Source: Azorinus chamasolen
Taxonomy: Eukaryota > Mollusca > Bivalvia > Cardiida > Solecurtidae
Length of the DNA: 64,000 nt
Reading direction: 5' to 3'
NCBI GenBank assembly: GCA_963576725.1
Contig: OY755237.1
Location: forward strand, 64,147,423-64,211,422
Every line of letters begins with the position of its first letter. Positions within the stretch are counted from its first letter, which is position 1. This document shows, piece by piece, positions 51,873 through 62,990 of this stretch. Position numbers and translations under genes: made by a program. Under the pieces are notes generated by a model. The model had not been told where the DNA came from, ran no database searches, and saw only the letters and a program-made list of their open reading frames with translations.

Positions 51873-52122
51873 ATTTTAAACTGTATACTACATGTCTGAT
51901 ACCTCAAGAATAGATCTTGCAGTTGTGCTTTACACATTGCAGCTGATTATCCCCGGGACTGAATGCTTTTGCTATTCATCAAGTCCTGTCATACGTGTGA
52001 AATTGTGCCAAATTTTGCTGATGTAGCAAATAGTTCATAAATTAACAGTGTTTTAGTGCATTACTTTGTGCAGTGACAGAATCTTTCAGCAGTCTATGTC
52101 TCTGATACAACCCTTTGAATGC
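51873..52122. other. Unique intronic DNA
   Basis: Nothing recognised. Confidence 0.5.
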
Positions 52123-52360
52123 TTAACCCTTTACTCCATGAATATTCAAGTAAGAAATGATGACATCATGAATATTAATTAGATTATTATTTGGCATATA
52201 TACTTACACATGAATTTTTGGTGAAAGTAGAAACTAAAGAACCAGATCTATGTTAATCCATAAGCAAACAGAGCTGACCCTGATCAGATGGCTGCTACAG
52301 GAGCTATCTGATCTGAGTCTACTCTGTTTGCAAAGGCTTAGGTTGGGAGGAAAGGGTTAA
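52123..52360 (-). mobile_element. G-family MITE
   Basis: TTAACCCTTTACTCCATGAA to GGAGGAAAGGGTTAA. Confidence 0.85.
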
Positions 52361-52547
52361 CCCTTTACCTGATACACTTTTCATATCTTTGCAGACCCTG
52401 AACTGGGTCTGCTCTGTTTTGCTCATAGAATTTCATAGATCTGATTTTACAATCTGCACAGGCTAGAACAGACCCTGATCAGATCTGATCTAGGTCTACT
52501 CTGTTTGCAAAGGCATAGAAAGGTGTATTTATGGATTAAAGGGTTAA
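52357..52547. mobile_element. G-family composite
   Basis: Plus-type left (TTAACCCTTTACCTGATAC) joined to a minus-type right (GGATTAAAGGGTTAA); two partial cores. Confidence 0.65.
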
Positions 52548-52649
52548 ATACAGATGAGATTCTAAGTTACTTTATGCCAAATCTATCCAAACTGTTTGCC
52601 TGAAATTTGCCTGTAGAGAATTTGCATGAAGTCATCAGAACACTAAGTC

Positions 52650-52841
52650 TTAACTATTTGCATGGTAGCAGTGCATACTAAACAGTTTGGATCCAGATGA
52701 GATGACGCATTATGTGGCGTGTCATCAGGAGCCAAACTGTTTTGACACTCTGACCATATATATTTTACAAAGAAATGAGAGAACTTTTATTTTAAGAATT
52801 GAAGTTGCAGAGGTAAAATTACTTAGCTTGCAAAAAGTTAA
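52650..52841. mobile_element. E-family MITE, inverted internal order
   Basis: TTAACTATTTGCATGGTAGC to AGCTTGCAAAAAGTTAA; core TTTGGATCCAGATGAGATGA. Confidence 0.75.
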
Positions 52842-53099
52842 TGCTGTTATCTGTGAAGATTATTATTGCCCTACAATGAGAAGGGAGACAATATTATAAA
52901 TACATTTACTCAGTCAAACTGAAATATAATATAGAGTGTTCTCCCATTCTATGCACAAATGACAAATGAACCTTTATTTCATTCTCCAAAATACTCCTAC
53001 TTCTATACAGATACATGTACTGCAATTTGCTTAAACCTCCCCATTCATACTAATTGCAGAATTTATTATGACTGTATGAATATCCATGCCTGAAGTTTA

Positions 53100-53291
53100 T
53101 ACAGTAAAACCTCTCTATAATGGCCACTAAATTGTGTTAATTAGTTCGTTTTTAGGGCAGGTGGCTGCTTAAAGCAAGGTGAAAGTAAAACAGAACGCTC
53201 CTATAGGAGCGTTCTGTTTAACTTTCACCTTGCTTTAAGCAGTCACCTACTTTTAATGTTAATTTGGCCGTAATAGGGAGGTTTTACTATA
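53100..53291. mobile_element. C-family MITE with unoccupied TTAA site
   Basis: TACAGTAAAACCTCTCTATA to AGGGAGGTTTTACTATA. Contains GTGTTAATTAG, the empty-site reference for the B insertion at 9456. Confidence 0.9.
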
Positions 53292-53299
53292 ATTACACA

Positions 53300-53415
53300 T
53301 TTACAATGAAATTCTTTACTGTGACGAAAACAACAACGGTCAGATCAGTAGTATTCCATTAGCAAACAGAGGAGACCCTGATCTTGTAGGAGTTGTCCGA
53401 TCTGTTTGTTTCTAT
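53300..53415 (-). mobile_element. G/A core fragment
   Basis: CATTAGCAAACAGAGGAGAC and GATCTGTTTG; both ends missing. Confidence 0.4.
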
Positions 53416-53525
53416 TTTGTGCATTGATTACTCAGTTCATTGTTCTTCATTTCATCCTTGCCACCTCCCATACTGTCTTGCTGCCCTTGTTCATCAATTC
53501 GAGGTCATTTACTGTTTATTTTACT

Positions 53526-53762
53526 TTAACCCTTTACTTCATGAATATTCATGTAAGAAATAATGATAATAATTATCAGATGATATTTTATAATGATGTG
53601 AATGCAAGAAAGTTGGCCATGACTGTAAAAACTGCAGAATCATGTCTATATAATTACATAAGCAAAACAGAGCAGACTGATTGCATAGCTCCTACGTGAG
53701 CCATCTAATCTGGGTCGACTCTGTTTGCAAAGGCATTAAAAGACTATGGAGTAAAAGGTTAA
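53526..53762 (-). mobile_element. G-family MITE
   Basis: TTAACCCTTTACTTCATGAA to GGAGTAAAAGGTTAA. Confidence 0.85.
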
Positions 53763-54057
53763 AGTCATATTGATGGTTTTATTTCAGGGCATACACTGGC
53801 ACAGGGTGTGTATATTATAAATAAATATACATTGGTGCTACTCAAAATCATAGCTATATACATGTATCGCCATCATGCTATACGCCCTCTCACAGAACTT
53901 GTCATTAAACAGTTGCAAGCAATTCTGGCTGTCTAATAAGTTTATGGTGCATTTAATCTACTCAGAATAAAGTGAAAATGCCTGCGGTGGGTTGAAAGCC
54001 TTCTCCTAAAATTAAACTTAACTTCATCATTTTATTTCACCTGTTGACATGGACCAC
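53763..54057. other. Unique intronic DNA
   Basis: Nothing recognised. Confidence 0.5.
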
Positions 54058-54289
54058 TTAATCCATTACCTCATATGCAATTTTTTTAGATCTTACCTCT
54101 TTGAATACATCTACTGAAAATGAGCACTAACTAGAGGAAAGGATTTGTTTTAGATATTTTTAGTGTTAAAACCATTGTGATAAATAGAGCATTTGCACCT
54201 ATGGAGCAAATGCTCTATTTATTACAATGGTTTCAGAAAGTGACTTTTACAAAGGCGTCAAAAGGCATCAATATGAGGTAATGGGTTAA
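54058..54289 (+). mobile_element. B-family MITE
   Basis: TTAATCCATTACCTCATATG to GAGGTAATGGGTTAA; apex GCACCTATGGAGC. Confidence 0.85.
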
Positions 54290-54389
54290 GCCATTATTAT
54301 CTGACATCCACTTTACGATTTAACAAAGTTTTGGTAGATCTTCAATTGAGAGAACAATGTAAGAGGAAGCTGAGCAGAACCTCTTTATA

Positions 54390-54500
54390 CAGAGGTCAAG
54401 ATAAGATGCGTAAATTAAAATATTTTCAAGAATAAATTCTTATGTTGTGACCACTCTTTAGAGTTGACTCTTCGAGTATGTGCCTTTATCTGTAGCTCTG
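54390..54500. mobile_element. D-family deletion derivative
   Basis: CAGAGGTCAAGATAAGATGC to TTTATCTGTAGCTCTG, but the right stem is gone after GACTCTTCGAG. Confidence 0.8.
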
Positions 54501-54793
54501 TGCTATTCTTGTTCAATTCAAAGCATCTAGAAAATTTCTCCCACTTTTGCCAAATTTTATTACATTAGCAAAACAGTCTGTGTTGAAATTTCTTTTTTCA
54601 GTCATTTTTTTTTCTTAGCCAATTTAGCTTGCAAATGACTAAAATATTTGTTTATCAAGTTGATGCAAATGAAATCTCAAGACAATCATTGCCAGTTACA
54701 TCATATTAACAGTATCATATTCTCATTTATCTCTCCTTCCACTCGCATCTTTATTACAATCTAAACTTCATTTCAAATGTGAAATATTTGCAA
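54501..54793. other. Unique intronic DNA
   Basis: Nothing recognised. Confidence 0.5.
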
Positions 54794-55003
54794 TTAACCC
54801 TTACAATGCAGGAAATGAGTACCAAATGCCCTTTGCAAACAATGAGACCCAGATGAGAGCTCCTAAAGGAACCCTCTCATCAGGGCCTGCAGTGTTTGTC
54901 ATGTTACATTTTGCTTTAGAAAAATCCCTAAATATTCATCGTAAGCTTGACCTGTTTGAATTTTGGAATAGTCTAAATGAAAATTCTGCATTGAAAGGAT
55001 TAA
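54794..55003 (+). mobile_element. F-family MITE
   Basis: TTAACCCTTACAATGCAGGA to GCATTGAAAGGATTAA. Confidence 0.85.
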
Positions 55004-55024
55004 CATTTTAACCTGCTATGGGTT

Positions 55025-55130
55025 GATTGCCAATGATGGGTGATAACAGTTTGAATCCAGATGAGATGCTGAATAATTCAGGGTCTTCTTAGGGATCAAC
55101 ATTATTTGGCACTCTGCTTTGATTTTTGCA
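55025..55130. mobile_element. E-family relic
   Basis: CAGTTTGAATCCAGATGAGA and GGGATCAACATTATTTGG. Confidence 0.4.
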
Positions 55131-55179
55131 GATAATTTGAATATAACTTGTATTTTGAAAATTAAATGGATAATTTTTT

Positions 55180-55422
55180 TTAAACATTTCCCTCATAAAC
55201 GCCTTTTCACGCATTTGCAAACAGAGAAGACCCAGATCAGAAGGCTGCTGTAAGATCAGGGTTTGCTCTGTTTGCTAATGCAATTTGATAGATTTGTTTC
55301 TTAATTAAGTTTCCAGAATGACTACAATGTTCCACCTTTCATATTGCATTATCACTAGTATGTCTATGAATACCCAGTAGGTATTCAAATTTGGTATAAA
55401 TATAGAACAAGGAAAGGGTTAA
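55180..55422 (+). mobile_element. A-family MITE, core arm shortened
   Basis: TTAAACATTTCCCTCATAAA to GAACAAGGAAAGGGTTAA. Confidence 0.85.
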
Positions 55423-55662
55423 CCCATTCCCTCATATTGACGACTTTTAACGACTCTGTAAAAATTATTTTGTGAAACCATTGTGATAAATAGAGCATTT
55501 GCTGTATTTATCACAATGGTTTCAAACTACAAAATTCTAAAATTTTCCTTTTCTCTAGTTAATGCTCCTTTTGGGTAGATTTATTCAAAAAGGTTGTGAG
55601 CATTTGGGTAGATTTATTCAAAAAGGTTGTATCTAAAAATAGCCTATGAGGTAATGGGTTAA
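55419..55662 (-). mobile_element. B-family MITE with internal duplication
   Basis: TTAACCCATTCCCTCATATT to GAGGTAATGGGTTAA; TTTGGGTAGATTTATTCAAA occurs twice; apex deleted. Confidence 0.85.
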
Positions 55663-55828
55663 AGCAGAACTTTGCCTTGCAGACTAAGGGTTGTGTATGT
55701 TGCTGTGACCAGCATTACTTTCTCTTGGAGGCATGATAAAAGTTCTTCACTTAGATCTAATGATTCCATTATTATTTTTCACTCAACCCTCTAGCAAAGT
55801 TAAGCCTTTCATACTCCATGAATTCTTA

Positions 55829-56083
55829 TGTTTACTCTTTCCTTAATCATATAAACTTTTTTTCCTGCTTTTGCAAACAGAGTAGACCCAGATCAGATGA
55901 CCCCTTCAAGACACACTAATCAGAGTCGGCTCTGTTTGCTTATGGAATTATAATAGATTGGACTCTACTGTTTCTACCAACACTAAAACATCTTGTTTAC
56001 ATTATGCCATTATAAAAATTCAGCATATAAATATTCATGATATCATTATTTCTTACATGTATATTCAACAGGGAAAAGGTTAA
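55829..56083 (+). mobile_element. A2-family MITE
   Basis: TTTACTCTTTCCTTAATCAT to CAACAGGGAAAAGGTTAA; degenerate apex. Confidence 0.8.
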
Positions 56084-56203
56084 ATGATGATTGGTCTAAT
56101 CACTTTTGAAAAATAAGCTTTCAAGGGTTAAAAATCAGCTTTGCAATATTGCAGGTGGTCCATTAAATTTTGTAATCTAGCTCTGCTAGTTACCTTTAGT
56201 TTC

Positions 56204-56433
56204 TTAACCCATTCCCACATAGGCTATTTTTAGATCCAACCTCTTTGAATAAATCTACCCAAAAGGAACATTTACTAGAGAAAAGGATTTTTTTTAGAAT
56301 TTTGTAATTTGAAACCATTGTGATAAATGGAGCATTTGCTCCTATAGGAGCAAATGCTCTATTTATCACAATGGTTTCAACAGGCGACTTTTACAGAGGC
56401 TTAGAAAGGCGTATTTATGGAGGAAAGGGTTAA
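56204..56433 (+). mobile_element. B-family MITE
   Basis: TTAACCCATTCCCACATAGG to GGAGGAAAGGGTTAA; perfect apex. Confidence 0.9.
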
Positions 56434-56739
56434 TATATTTTATATGTCAAGTAAAAAGTCCAATATAGCCATAAAGTCTATTTGCCATCGTTATGGCCAT
56501 CTTAGGTTTTATGCAAAAACTTTGGCATTTTGTCACAGATTTAACATCTGTACATTTATCACCATCACAGTATCTTACATTTATTCGCCATCACAGGGGC
56601 TACAATCTGGTAAAGGGCCATGACTATATCATGCATATTTAAAGCATTATGGCCCTTTACAGTATTAAGTTTTTCAGTTACAGACAAGGGCTGGCTTCTG
56701 TTATTGGTCATCTTTGTTTAATTTTCAGATGTCCCATAA

Positions 56740-58285
56740 TATAGTTTTAGTTTATATTGTAGAAATTGGCCAACTGTGTTCTTGATACTCTGTAGTGGTA
56801 GGCCATATTGTAGCTGACACATTTGTTTTTTGAAGTATTTGTAGTCTAAATTGTGTAGATGGCACATTGTCTGTTCTGTAAATCCATATTGCAGATGGCA
56901 CATGAGTGTTCTTGATATCCTGTAGTTGTAGTCAATATTGTAGACTGCACATGTGTGTTCTTGATATCCTATAGTTGTAGTCCATATTGTAGACTGCACA
57001 TGTGTGTTCTTGATATCCTATAGTTGTAGTCCATATTGTAGACTGCACATGTGTGTTCTTGATATCCTATAGTTGTAGTCCATATTTTAGATGGCACATG
57101 TGTGTTCTTGATATCCTACAGTTGTAGTTCATATTGTAGACGACACATGTGTGTTCTTGATATCCTACAGTTGTAGTCCATATTGCAGATGGCACATGAG
57201 TGTTCTTGATATCCTGTAGTTGTAGTCCATATTGTAGATGGCACATGTGTGTTCTTGATATCCTACAGTTATAGTCCATATTGTAGACGGCACATGTTTG
57301 TTCTTGATATCCTACAGTTATAGTCCATATTGTAGATGGCACATGTGTGTTCTTGATATCCTACAGTTGTAGTCCATATTGTAGATGGCACATGACTGTG
57401 TGTTCTTGATATCCTACAGTTATAGTCCATATTGTAGATGGCACATGTGTGTTCTTGATATCCTACAGTTGTAGTCCATATTGTAGACGACACATGTGTG
57501 TTCTTGATATCCTACAGTTGTAGTCCATATTGTAGATGGCACATGTGTGTTCTTGATATCTAACAGTTGTAGTCCATATTGTAGATGGCACATGTGTGTT
57601 CTTGATATCTAACAGTTGTAGTCCATATTGTAGATGGCACATGTGTGTTCTTGATATCCTACAGTTGTAGTCAATATTGTAGATGGCACATGTGTGTTCT
57701 TGATATCCTACAGTTATAGTCAATATTGTAGATGGCACATGTGTGTTCTTGATATCCTACAGTTGTAGTCAATATTGTAGATGGCACATGTGTGTTCTTG
57801 ATATCCTATAGTTGTAGTCCATATTGTAGATGGCACATGTGTGTTCTTGATATCCTACAGTTGTAGTCAATATTGTAGACTGCACATGTGTGTTCTTGAT
57901 ATCCTGTAGTTATAGTCCATATTGTAGATGGCACATGTGTGTTCTTGATATCCTACAGTTGTAGTCAATATTGTAGATGACACATGTGTGTTCTTGATAT
58001 CCTGTAGTTATAGTCCATATTGTAGATGGCACATGTGTGTTCTTGATATCCTACAGTTGTAGTCAATATTGTAGACTGCACATGTGTGTTCTTGATATCC
58101 TACAGTTGTAGTCAATATTGTAGCTGGCACATGTGTGTTCTTGATATCCTACAGTTGTAGGCCATATTGTAGCTGGCACATGTGTGTTCTTGATATCCTA
58201 CAGTTGTGGTCCATATTGTAGATGGCACATGTGTGTTCTTGATATCCTACAGTTGTAGTCAATATTGTAGATGGCACATGTGTGG
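56740..58285. repeat. 49-bp minisatellite, about 30 copies
   Basis: Unit TAGATGGCACATGTGTGTTC, TTGATATCCTACAGTTGTAG, TCCATATTG. The proximal 150 bp is degenerate; the rest varies at a few fixed positions (CC/CA before ATATTG; ACAG/ATAG/GTAG). The unit is not divisible by 3, so minus-strand ORFs cycle through three peptides per 147 bp. Confidence 0.95.
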
Positions 58286-58382
58286 TCCATGTGTTGTGGT
58301 TCAATATTGGTCCCTCTTTGTGTGAGGTTCATGTTGTCCTTCTTTGTTTATGAGAAAGTAGTTGTAGTCCATATTTTGATAG

Positions 58383-58565
58383 TACAGTAAAACCTGTCTA
58401 TAACAGCCACTAAATTGTGTTAATTATTTGGTATTTAGGGCAGGTGGCCACTTAAAGCAAGGTGAAAATAAAACAGAACGCTCCTATAGACTTTAAGCAA
58501 CCATCTGCCTTTAACACAAAAAACTTGATGTAATTTAGTGGCCGTTGTAGACAGGTTTTACTGTA
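58383..58565. mobile_element. C-family MITE, one stem arm deleted
   Basis: TACAGTAAAACCTGTCTATA to TAGACAGGTTTTACTGTA; ACGCTCCTATAG then directly ACTTTAAGCAACC. Confidence 0.9.
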
Positions 58566-58599
58566 CCTCTACCTTTGTTACTACATGAGCCCATCTGGT

Positions 58600-59035
58600 T
58601 CTTTATAAGCTGGTTGTACTAGTCCATATTGGTGAATGTGTTTCTATATTGGACCATCTGTGTTATTGTAGAGTTAGTTGAAGTCAATATTGGTTATGGT
58701 CTATTCGTATTTCTGTATTGTCCCATTCATGTTCTTGGTGAGATATTTGTAGTCCTTATTGATGATTGTTCATCTGTGTTTCTATATTGTCCCATCTGTG
58801 TCCATCTGTGTGTTTATAATGGCTTATTTGTGTCCTTGATGAACTAGTTGTATTCCATATTGCTGTTGGTCCATATTGGGATTGGTCCATCTGTGATTTT
58901 GTATTGGCTAATCTGTGTTCTTGATGGGCTAGTTGTTGTCCATGTTGTTCCATCTATGTTCTTTTTCAGTGGGAGGCACTTCAACAAGAGATAATCTTTC
59001 TGGTTGTGTTCAGCAAATTTCAATCTGTACAGTAG
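58600..59035. repeat. Degenerate continuation of the minisatellite block
   Basis: Irregular repeats of AGTCCATATTGG, CATCTGTGTTTCT and TGTTCTTGATG related to the 49-bp unit; period not constant. Confidence 0.6.
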
Positions 59036-59039
59036 GTTG

Positions 59040-59415
59040 TCCTATAGATTGGTTATGTGTGTTCCACATGATTCTGTCTTGTTTTCATGGTGTAGTTTGG
59101 CTGTATGTGTTCCTCATGATTCAGTCTTCTTTTAAAGTGCAATTTTGCAATGTGTGTTCCAAATGATTCTGTCTTGCTTTCATGGTATAAATTGGCTGTA
59201 TGTGTTCCACATGATTCAATCTTGTTTTTATGGTGCAGATTGGCTATGTGTATTCCACATGATACTGTCTTATTTTCATAGTGCAGATCAGCTTTGTGTG
59301 TTCCACATGATACTGTCTTATTTTCATAGTGCAAATCAGCTATGTGTGTTCCACATGATACTGTCTTATTTTTAATAATGCAGATTTGCTCTGTTTGTTC
59401 TACATGATACTTCAT
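59040..59415. repeat. 48-bp minisatellite, about 8 copies
   Basis: Unit GTGTGTTCCACATGATACTG, TCTTATTTTCATAGTGCA, plus GATCAGCTAT. Because 48 is divisible by 3, the minus strand reads as 16-residue repeats (KTVSCGTHIADLHYEN), which is not evidence for a gene. Confidence 0.9.
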
Positions 59416-59705
59416 GTATTATAGTATAGTATATATATTGGCTATGGGTTTTCCATATAGTAGATTGTTTTTATTCTTTGTAAAGGTGTAAGGCCTGGGC
59501 TATATATTAGAGACCCATTTCTGTATCTTCAGTGTATAGCTAGTTATTAACTTGATGATAAACATGACTTTTTTCTGTGATGTTTGCCTTGCTAGAGATT
59601 ATATGGCTGGCATCATGGGAAAACAGACATTTTGATATTTGCAAACAATGTAGACCATGGTCAGCAGCCATTTTGGACACCGGCATTTTATTAGTCTGAT
59701 AACAG

Positions 59706-59901
59706 TACAGTAAAATTCCCTCTAAACTGGACATTAAATGTACCTGTCAGCTTAATGCAAGGTAAAAGTCATGCAGAAAGCTCCTAGCCTTTAACCTGCA
59801 TTAAGCAGCCACCTACCTAAACCCTGCTTTAAGCAGCCACCTACCTAAAAGTATCTAAGTTCTTCTCTGCTAGAATTCTGGTTTAGAGGAGTTTTACTGT
59901 A
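59706..59901. mobile_element. C-family MITE, rearranged core
   Basis: TACAGTAAAATTCCCTCTAA to AGAGGAGTTTTACTGTA; TTAAGCAGCCACCTACCTAA is duplicated and one stem arm lost. Confidence 0.85.
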
Positions 59902-59939
59902 TTGAAGTTACTTCTAAGTTTGCCATCTGCTATAATTGT

Positions 59940-60060
59940 CAGAGGTCGTAGGTAAAACAGTTTGGTTCTGGATAAGATGCGGAGTTACTTGGTGTCTCAT
60001 CAGGATCCAAACTTTGTGCATGGATTATCATAAATCTGCTATTAGCCTACAAAGTGGAGT
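59940..60060. mobile_element. E-family relic
   Basis: CAGTTTGGTTCTGGATAAGA and CATCAGGATCCAAACTTTG. Confidence 0.5.
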
Positions 60061-60235
60061 TATCCAGACTCTGTGTTTCAAAGCAACGGCTGATCTTGAT
60101 CTGCACAATATGCAGTTGTCGCAGTGTCTTTTTTTCTTATGATTTGATATGCATGTACCCAATTCTGCATGGTTGGTCAGCATTTAATCTACAGTTTACA
60201 AAACCTTGCAACATATTTATATTTCAAACTACATA

Positions 60236-60679
60236 TACATTAAACCCCTCTAACCAGAATTTTAATAAAGACAAAAATAGGTCTTTAGGCAGGTAGCTGC
60301 TTAATTCAAGGTGAAAGTCATGCTCCCAAAGGAGCTTTCTGCATGACTTTTATCCTCCATTAAGCTGCCACCTGTCTGAAATACTGCCACCTATACCAAA
60401 TTTAACCCTTCGCTTGCTATTCACGTCAATATACCTACCTGTAAATAGTGAAGACCCAGATGAGACAGCTCCTGCAGGAGCTGTCTCATCAGGGTCTGCA
60501 CTATTTACAAGTTGATTGTGCAACCAGTGCACTCCACAGCAGTGATTGTACAGCGAAATACTTGTACACAGTGAAGATATATGTAATTATACAACAGGGC
60601 GTGGGTAAAGAACGAGAAATGTATTTTAAAATTCAGCAAGAGAAGGGTTAATGTCCAGTTTAGAGGGGCTTTATTGGAT
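60236..60679. mobile_element. C-family MITE carrying nested H
   Basis: ACATTAAACCCCTCTAACCA left and TTTAGAGGGGCTTTATTGG right; core CATGCTCCCAAAGGAGC. Confidence 0.8.
60402..60651 (+). mobile_element. H-family MITE nested in C
   Basis: TTAACCCTTCGCTTGCTA to CAAGAGAAGGGTTAA; perfect core CAGCTCCTGCAGGAGCTG; TTAA at both ends. Confidence 0.95.
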
Positions 60680-60839
60680 ATACCGTATATATAACCAATA
60701 TCATAGCATCTTTTTATATATCTCTTTGTATATATACTGTGTATGTACATTACGCTCATAACCTGCTGGGTGTATTAAAAAATGTTGGCATATGTGAATG
60801 ACTGGGAGGAGAATTTATTATGATATACAATACATACCC

Positions 60840-61050
60840 TAATTACCGTAAATATTTGGACAAATTCAATGGCCAATAGTGCAGACTAAGATCAAACAGC
60901 TCCTGAAGGAGTGATTTGATGAAGGTCTACATTGTTTGATAACTTGTCAGTCAAAGTTATAAGAATGGTACCTAATGGAATTTTATAAACAAACGGAGAG
61001 GGGAGAGTGAGTGTCCGAATAATTTGGGTTAGAAACAGAAATAATATATA
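60840..61050. mobile_element. J-family element, possibly complete
   Basis: ACCGTAAATATTTGGACA and TGTCCGAATAATTTGGGT may be its terminal inverted repeats; core CAAACAGCTCCTGAAGGAG. Confidence 0.6.
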
Positions 61051-61074
61051 TATTTAAACCAGAAACAGAATATG

Positions 61075-61248
61075 TGTAATGAAATATGGAAGGTGGAACA
61101 ATATTGTAATCATTTTAGAAAGTAAAGAAACAGATCTATCAAATTTAATAAGCAAATAGAGCAGACCCAGATCAGACAGCTCCATCTGATCTGCGTCTAC
61201 TCTATTTGCAGATGCATGAAAATGTGTTTATATGAAGGAAAGGGTTAA
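61075..61248 (-). mobile_element. A-family MITE, left end missing
   Basis: TAATGAAATATGGAAGGTGG, reduced core, GAAGGAAAGGGTTAA. Confidence 0.8.
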
Positions 61249-61504
61249 TGAATTCCCTGATAGCATTGCTTTTTCAGAGCTGTTTGTTCTGGGTTTGCTC
61301 TATTTGCCTATATATATTTGTCTGACAGAATACTTTGGGTAATTAGGATAGATCTGATAAAATTGTAGCCACTTCAAATCCGCTGAAAATGTCTTGATGA
61401 GTAAAGATAATTCAAGAGTATTTATATAATTCTTTCAAACTGATGTCAATTTCACTTGTGTTTGTTTAGATTGAAGTTAAACAAGTTGCAGCATATGTTT
61501 TCTC

Positions 61505-61942
61505 TTAACCTGTTGAATATTCATGTAAGAAATAATGACATCCTTAACCCATTACCTCATAGGCTATTTTTAGACCCAACCTCTTTGAATAAATCTACTG
61601 AAAAGGAGTATTTACTAGAAAAAAAGGAAAAACTTAGAATTGTGTGGTTTTGAAACCATCGTGGTAAATAGAGCATTTGCTCCTATAGAGCAAATGCTCT
61701 ATTTATCACAATGAGTTTCAAAGAGGCTTCCAAAGGCATCTATATGAGGAAATGGGTTTCAATTAATTTTTATAAAACACAGGACATTTTGACTCGGGCA
61801 GAAACTCTACTATCAGAGCTGTATTATGTCATAAGCAAACACAGCAGATCCTGATCATATGGCTCCTGTAAGAGCTATCTGATATGGGTCTACTCTGTTT
61901 GAAAGACATGAAACACCATTTATATGTGAGGGAAAGGGTTAA
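61505..61942 (-). mobile_element. G-family MITE carrying nested B
   Basis: TTAACCTGTTGAATATTCAT to GAGGGAAAGGGTTAA, core ATGGCTCCTGTAAGAGC. Confidence 0.75.
61544..61762 (+). mobile_element. B-family MITE nested in G
   Basis: TTAACCCATTACCTCATAGG to GAGGAAATGGGTTTCAA; one base missing from the apex. Confidence 0.85.
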
Positions 61943-62300
61943 CTATTTGCATGCAAAGTAATTGGCATTTGCAAAATTTATTATACACTGAATTAATGAT
62001 GTTGCTATTTCTTACATGAATATTGCTGGAGAAAATGGTTAACACTCTTGGTAGGATATCTAAATTTTATGTATTTCCATATATTTATAACTTAATTAAA
62101 AGATCTGGGTTTGATTGTATGTATATTTCGATTAGGTTGTTTTAGTCTTTTGATTTGTATATAAGTATAGTGTGTTGCCTTTTTTGTAGATAAACCTAGT
62201 TTTATTAGAACGTATTTACGTATTATCTCATTGCATGTTAAGTGAATTGTTGTGTACAAAAATTAAATTTAGCTGTGTGGAAGTAAATATTTATTTCTCT

Positions 62301-62545
62301 TTAACCCTTTACTCCATGAATATTCAGGTAAAAATAATGACATCATGAATATTAATTAGATTATTTTTTATAATGGCACATGAAGACAAGCATTTTGGGT
62401 CATGACAGAAACTGTAAAATCATATCTATATTACCTCATAAGCAAACAGAGCAGAACCTGATCAGAGGACTCCTATAGGAGCCGCCAGATCTAGATCTAC
62501 AGTTTGCAAAGGGATTAACAGGTGTATCTATAGAGTAAAGGGTTA
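62301..62545 (-). mobile_element. G-family MITE
   Basis: TTAACCCTTTACTCCATGAA to GAGTAAAGGGTTAA. Confidence 0.85.
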
Positions 62546-62742
62546 ATCCTTTCCTTCAATAAATCTGCTGAAAAGGAGCATTTACTAGAGAAAAGTAAAA
62601 TGTTAGAATTGTATGGTTTTGAAACCATTGTAATAAATGGAGCATTTGCTCCATAGGAGCAAATGCTCTATTTATAACAATGGTTTCAAAATGTGACTAT
62701 TACAGAGGCGTAGAAAGGCGTATTTATGGAGGAAAGGGTTAA
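62542..62742 (+). mobile_element. B-family MITE, left end shortened
   Basis: TTAATCCTTTCCTTCAATAA to GGAGGAAAGGGTTAA; apex GCTCCATAGGAGC. Confidence 0.85.
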
Positions 62743-62937
62743 TTAGATTAATTTGATATAATAGCACGTGGACACAAGCAGTTTTAACTAAGGCAGAAAC
62801 TATAGAATCATATCTGTATCATATCATAAGCAAACAGAGCAGACCCTGATCAGATGGCTCCTATAGGAGCCATCTGATCTGGGTCTACTCTGTTTGCAAA
62901 AGCATAGAAAGGCATATTCATGGAGGAAAGGGTTTAG
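62739..62937 (-). mobile_element. G-family MITE, left end missing, 53 bp before the exon
   Basis: Begins inside G at TTAATTAGATTAATTTGATA; perfect core GATGGCTCCTATAGGAGCCATC; ends GGAGGAAAGGGTTTAG. Confidence 0.85.
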
Positions 62938-62990
62938 TGAGAAATGAATGCGAGTTAGTATGGTTTTATAATGTATTATTTCATTGTCAG

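Larger units (their letters stand above)
45353..62990 (+). other. Dystrophin intron (equivalent of human intron 42)
   Basis: Bounded by donor GTATGT and acceptor TGTCAG, phase 0. The translation on both sides is continuous with human dystrophin, so no coding exon should be missing. About 17.6 kb, filled with MITEs, two minisatellites and a few unique stretches listed separately. Confidence 0.85.

Noticed and set aside
56718..57738. Minus-strand ORFs of 74-93 codons with repeated CHLQYGLQL and YQEHTC motifs
   Set aside because: Translations of the 49-bp minisatellite; the peptide cycles through three frames every 147 bp as expected for any such array.
59053..59415. 120-codon minus-strand ORF of 16-residue repeats
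   Set aside because: 48-bp minisatellite read in frame; the plus strand is open as well.
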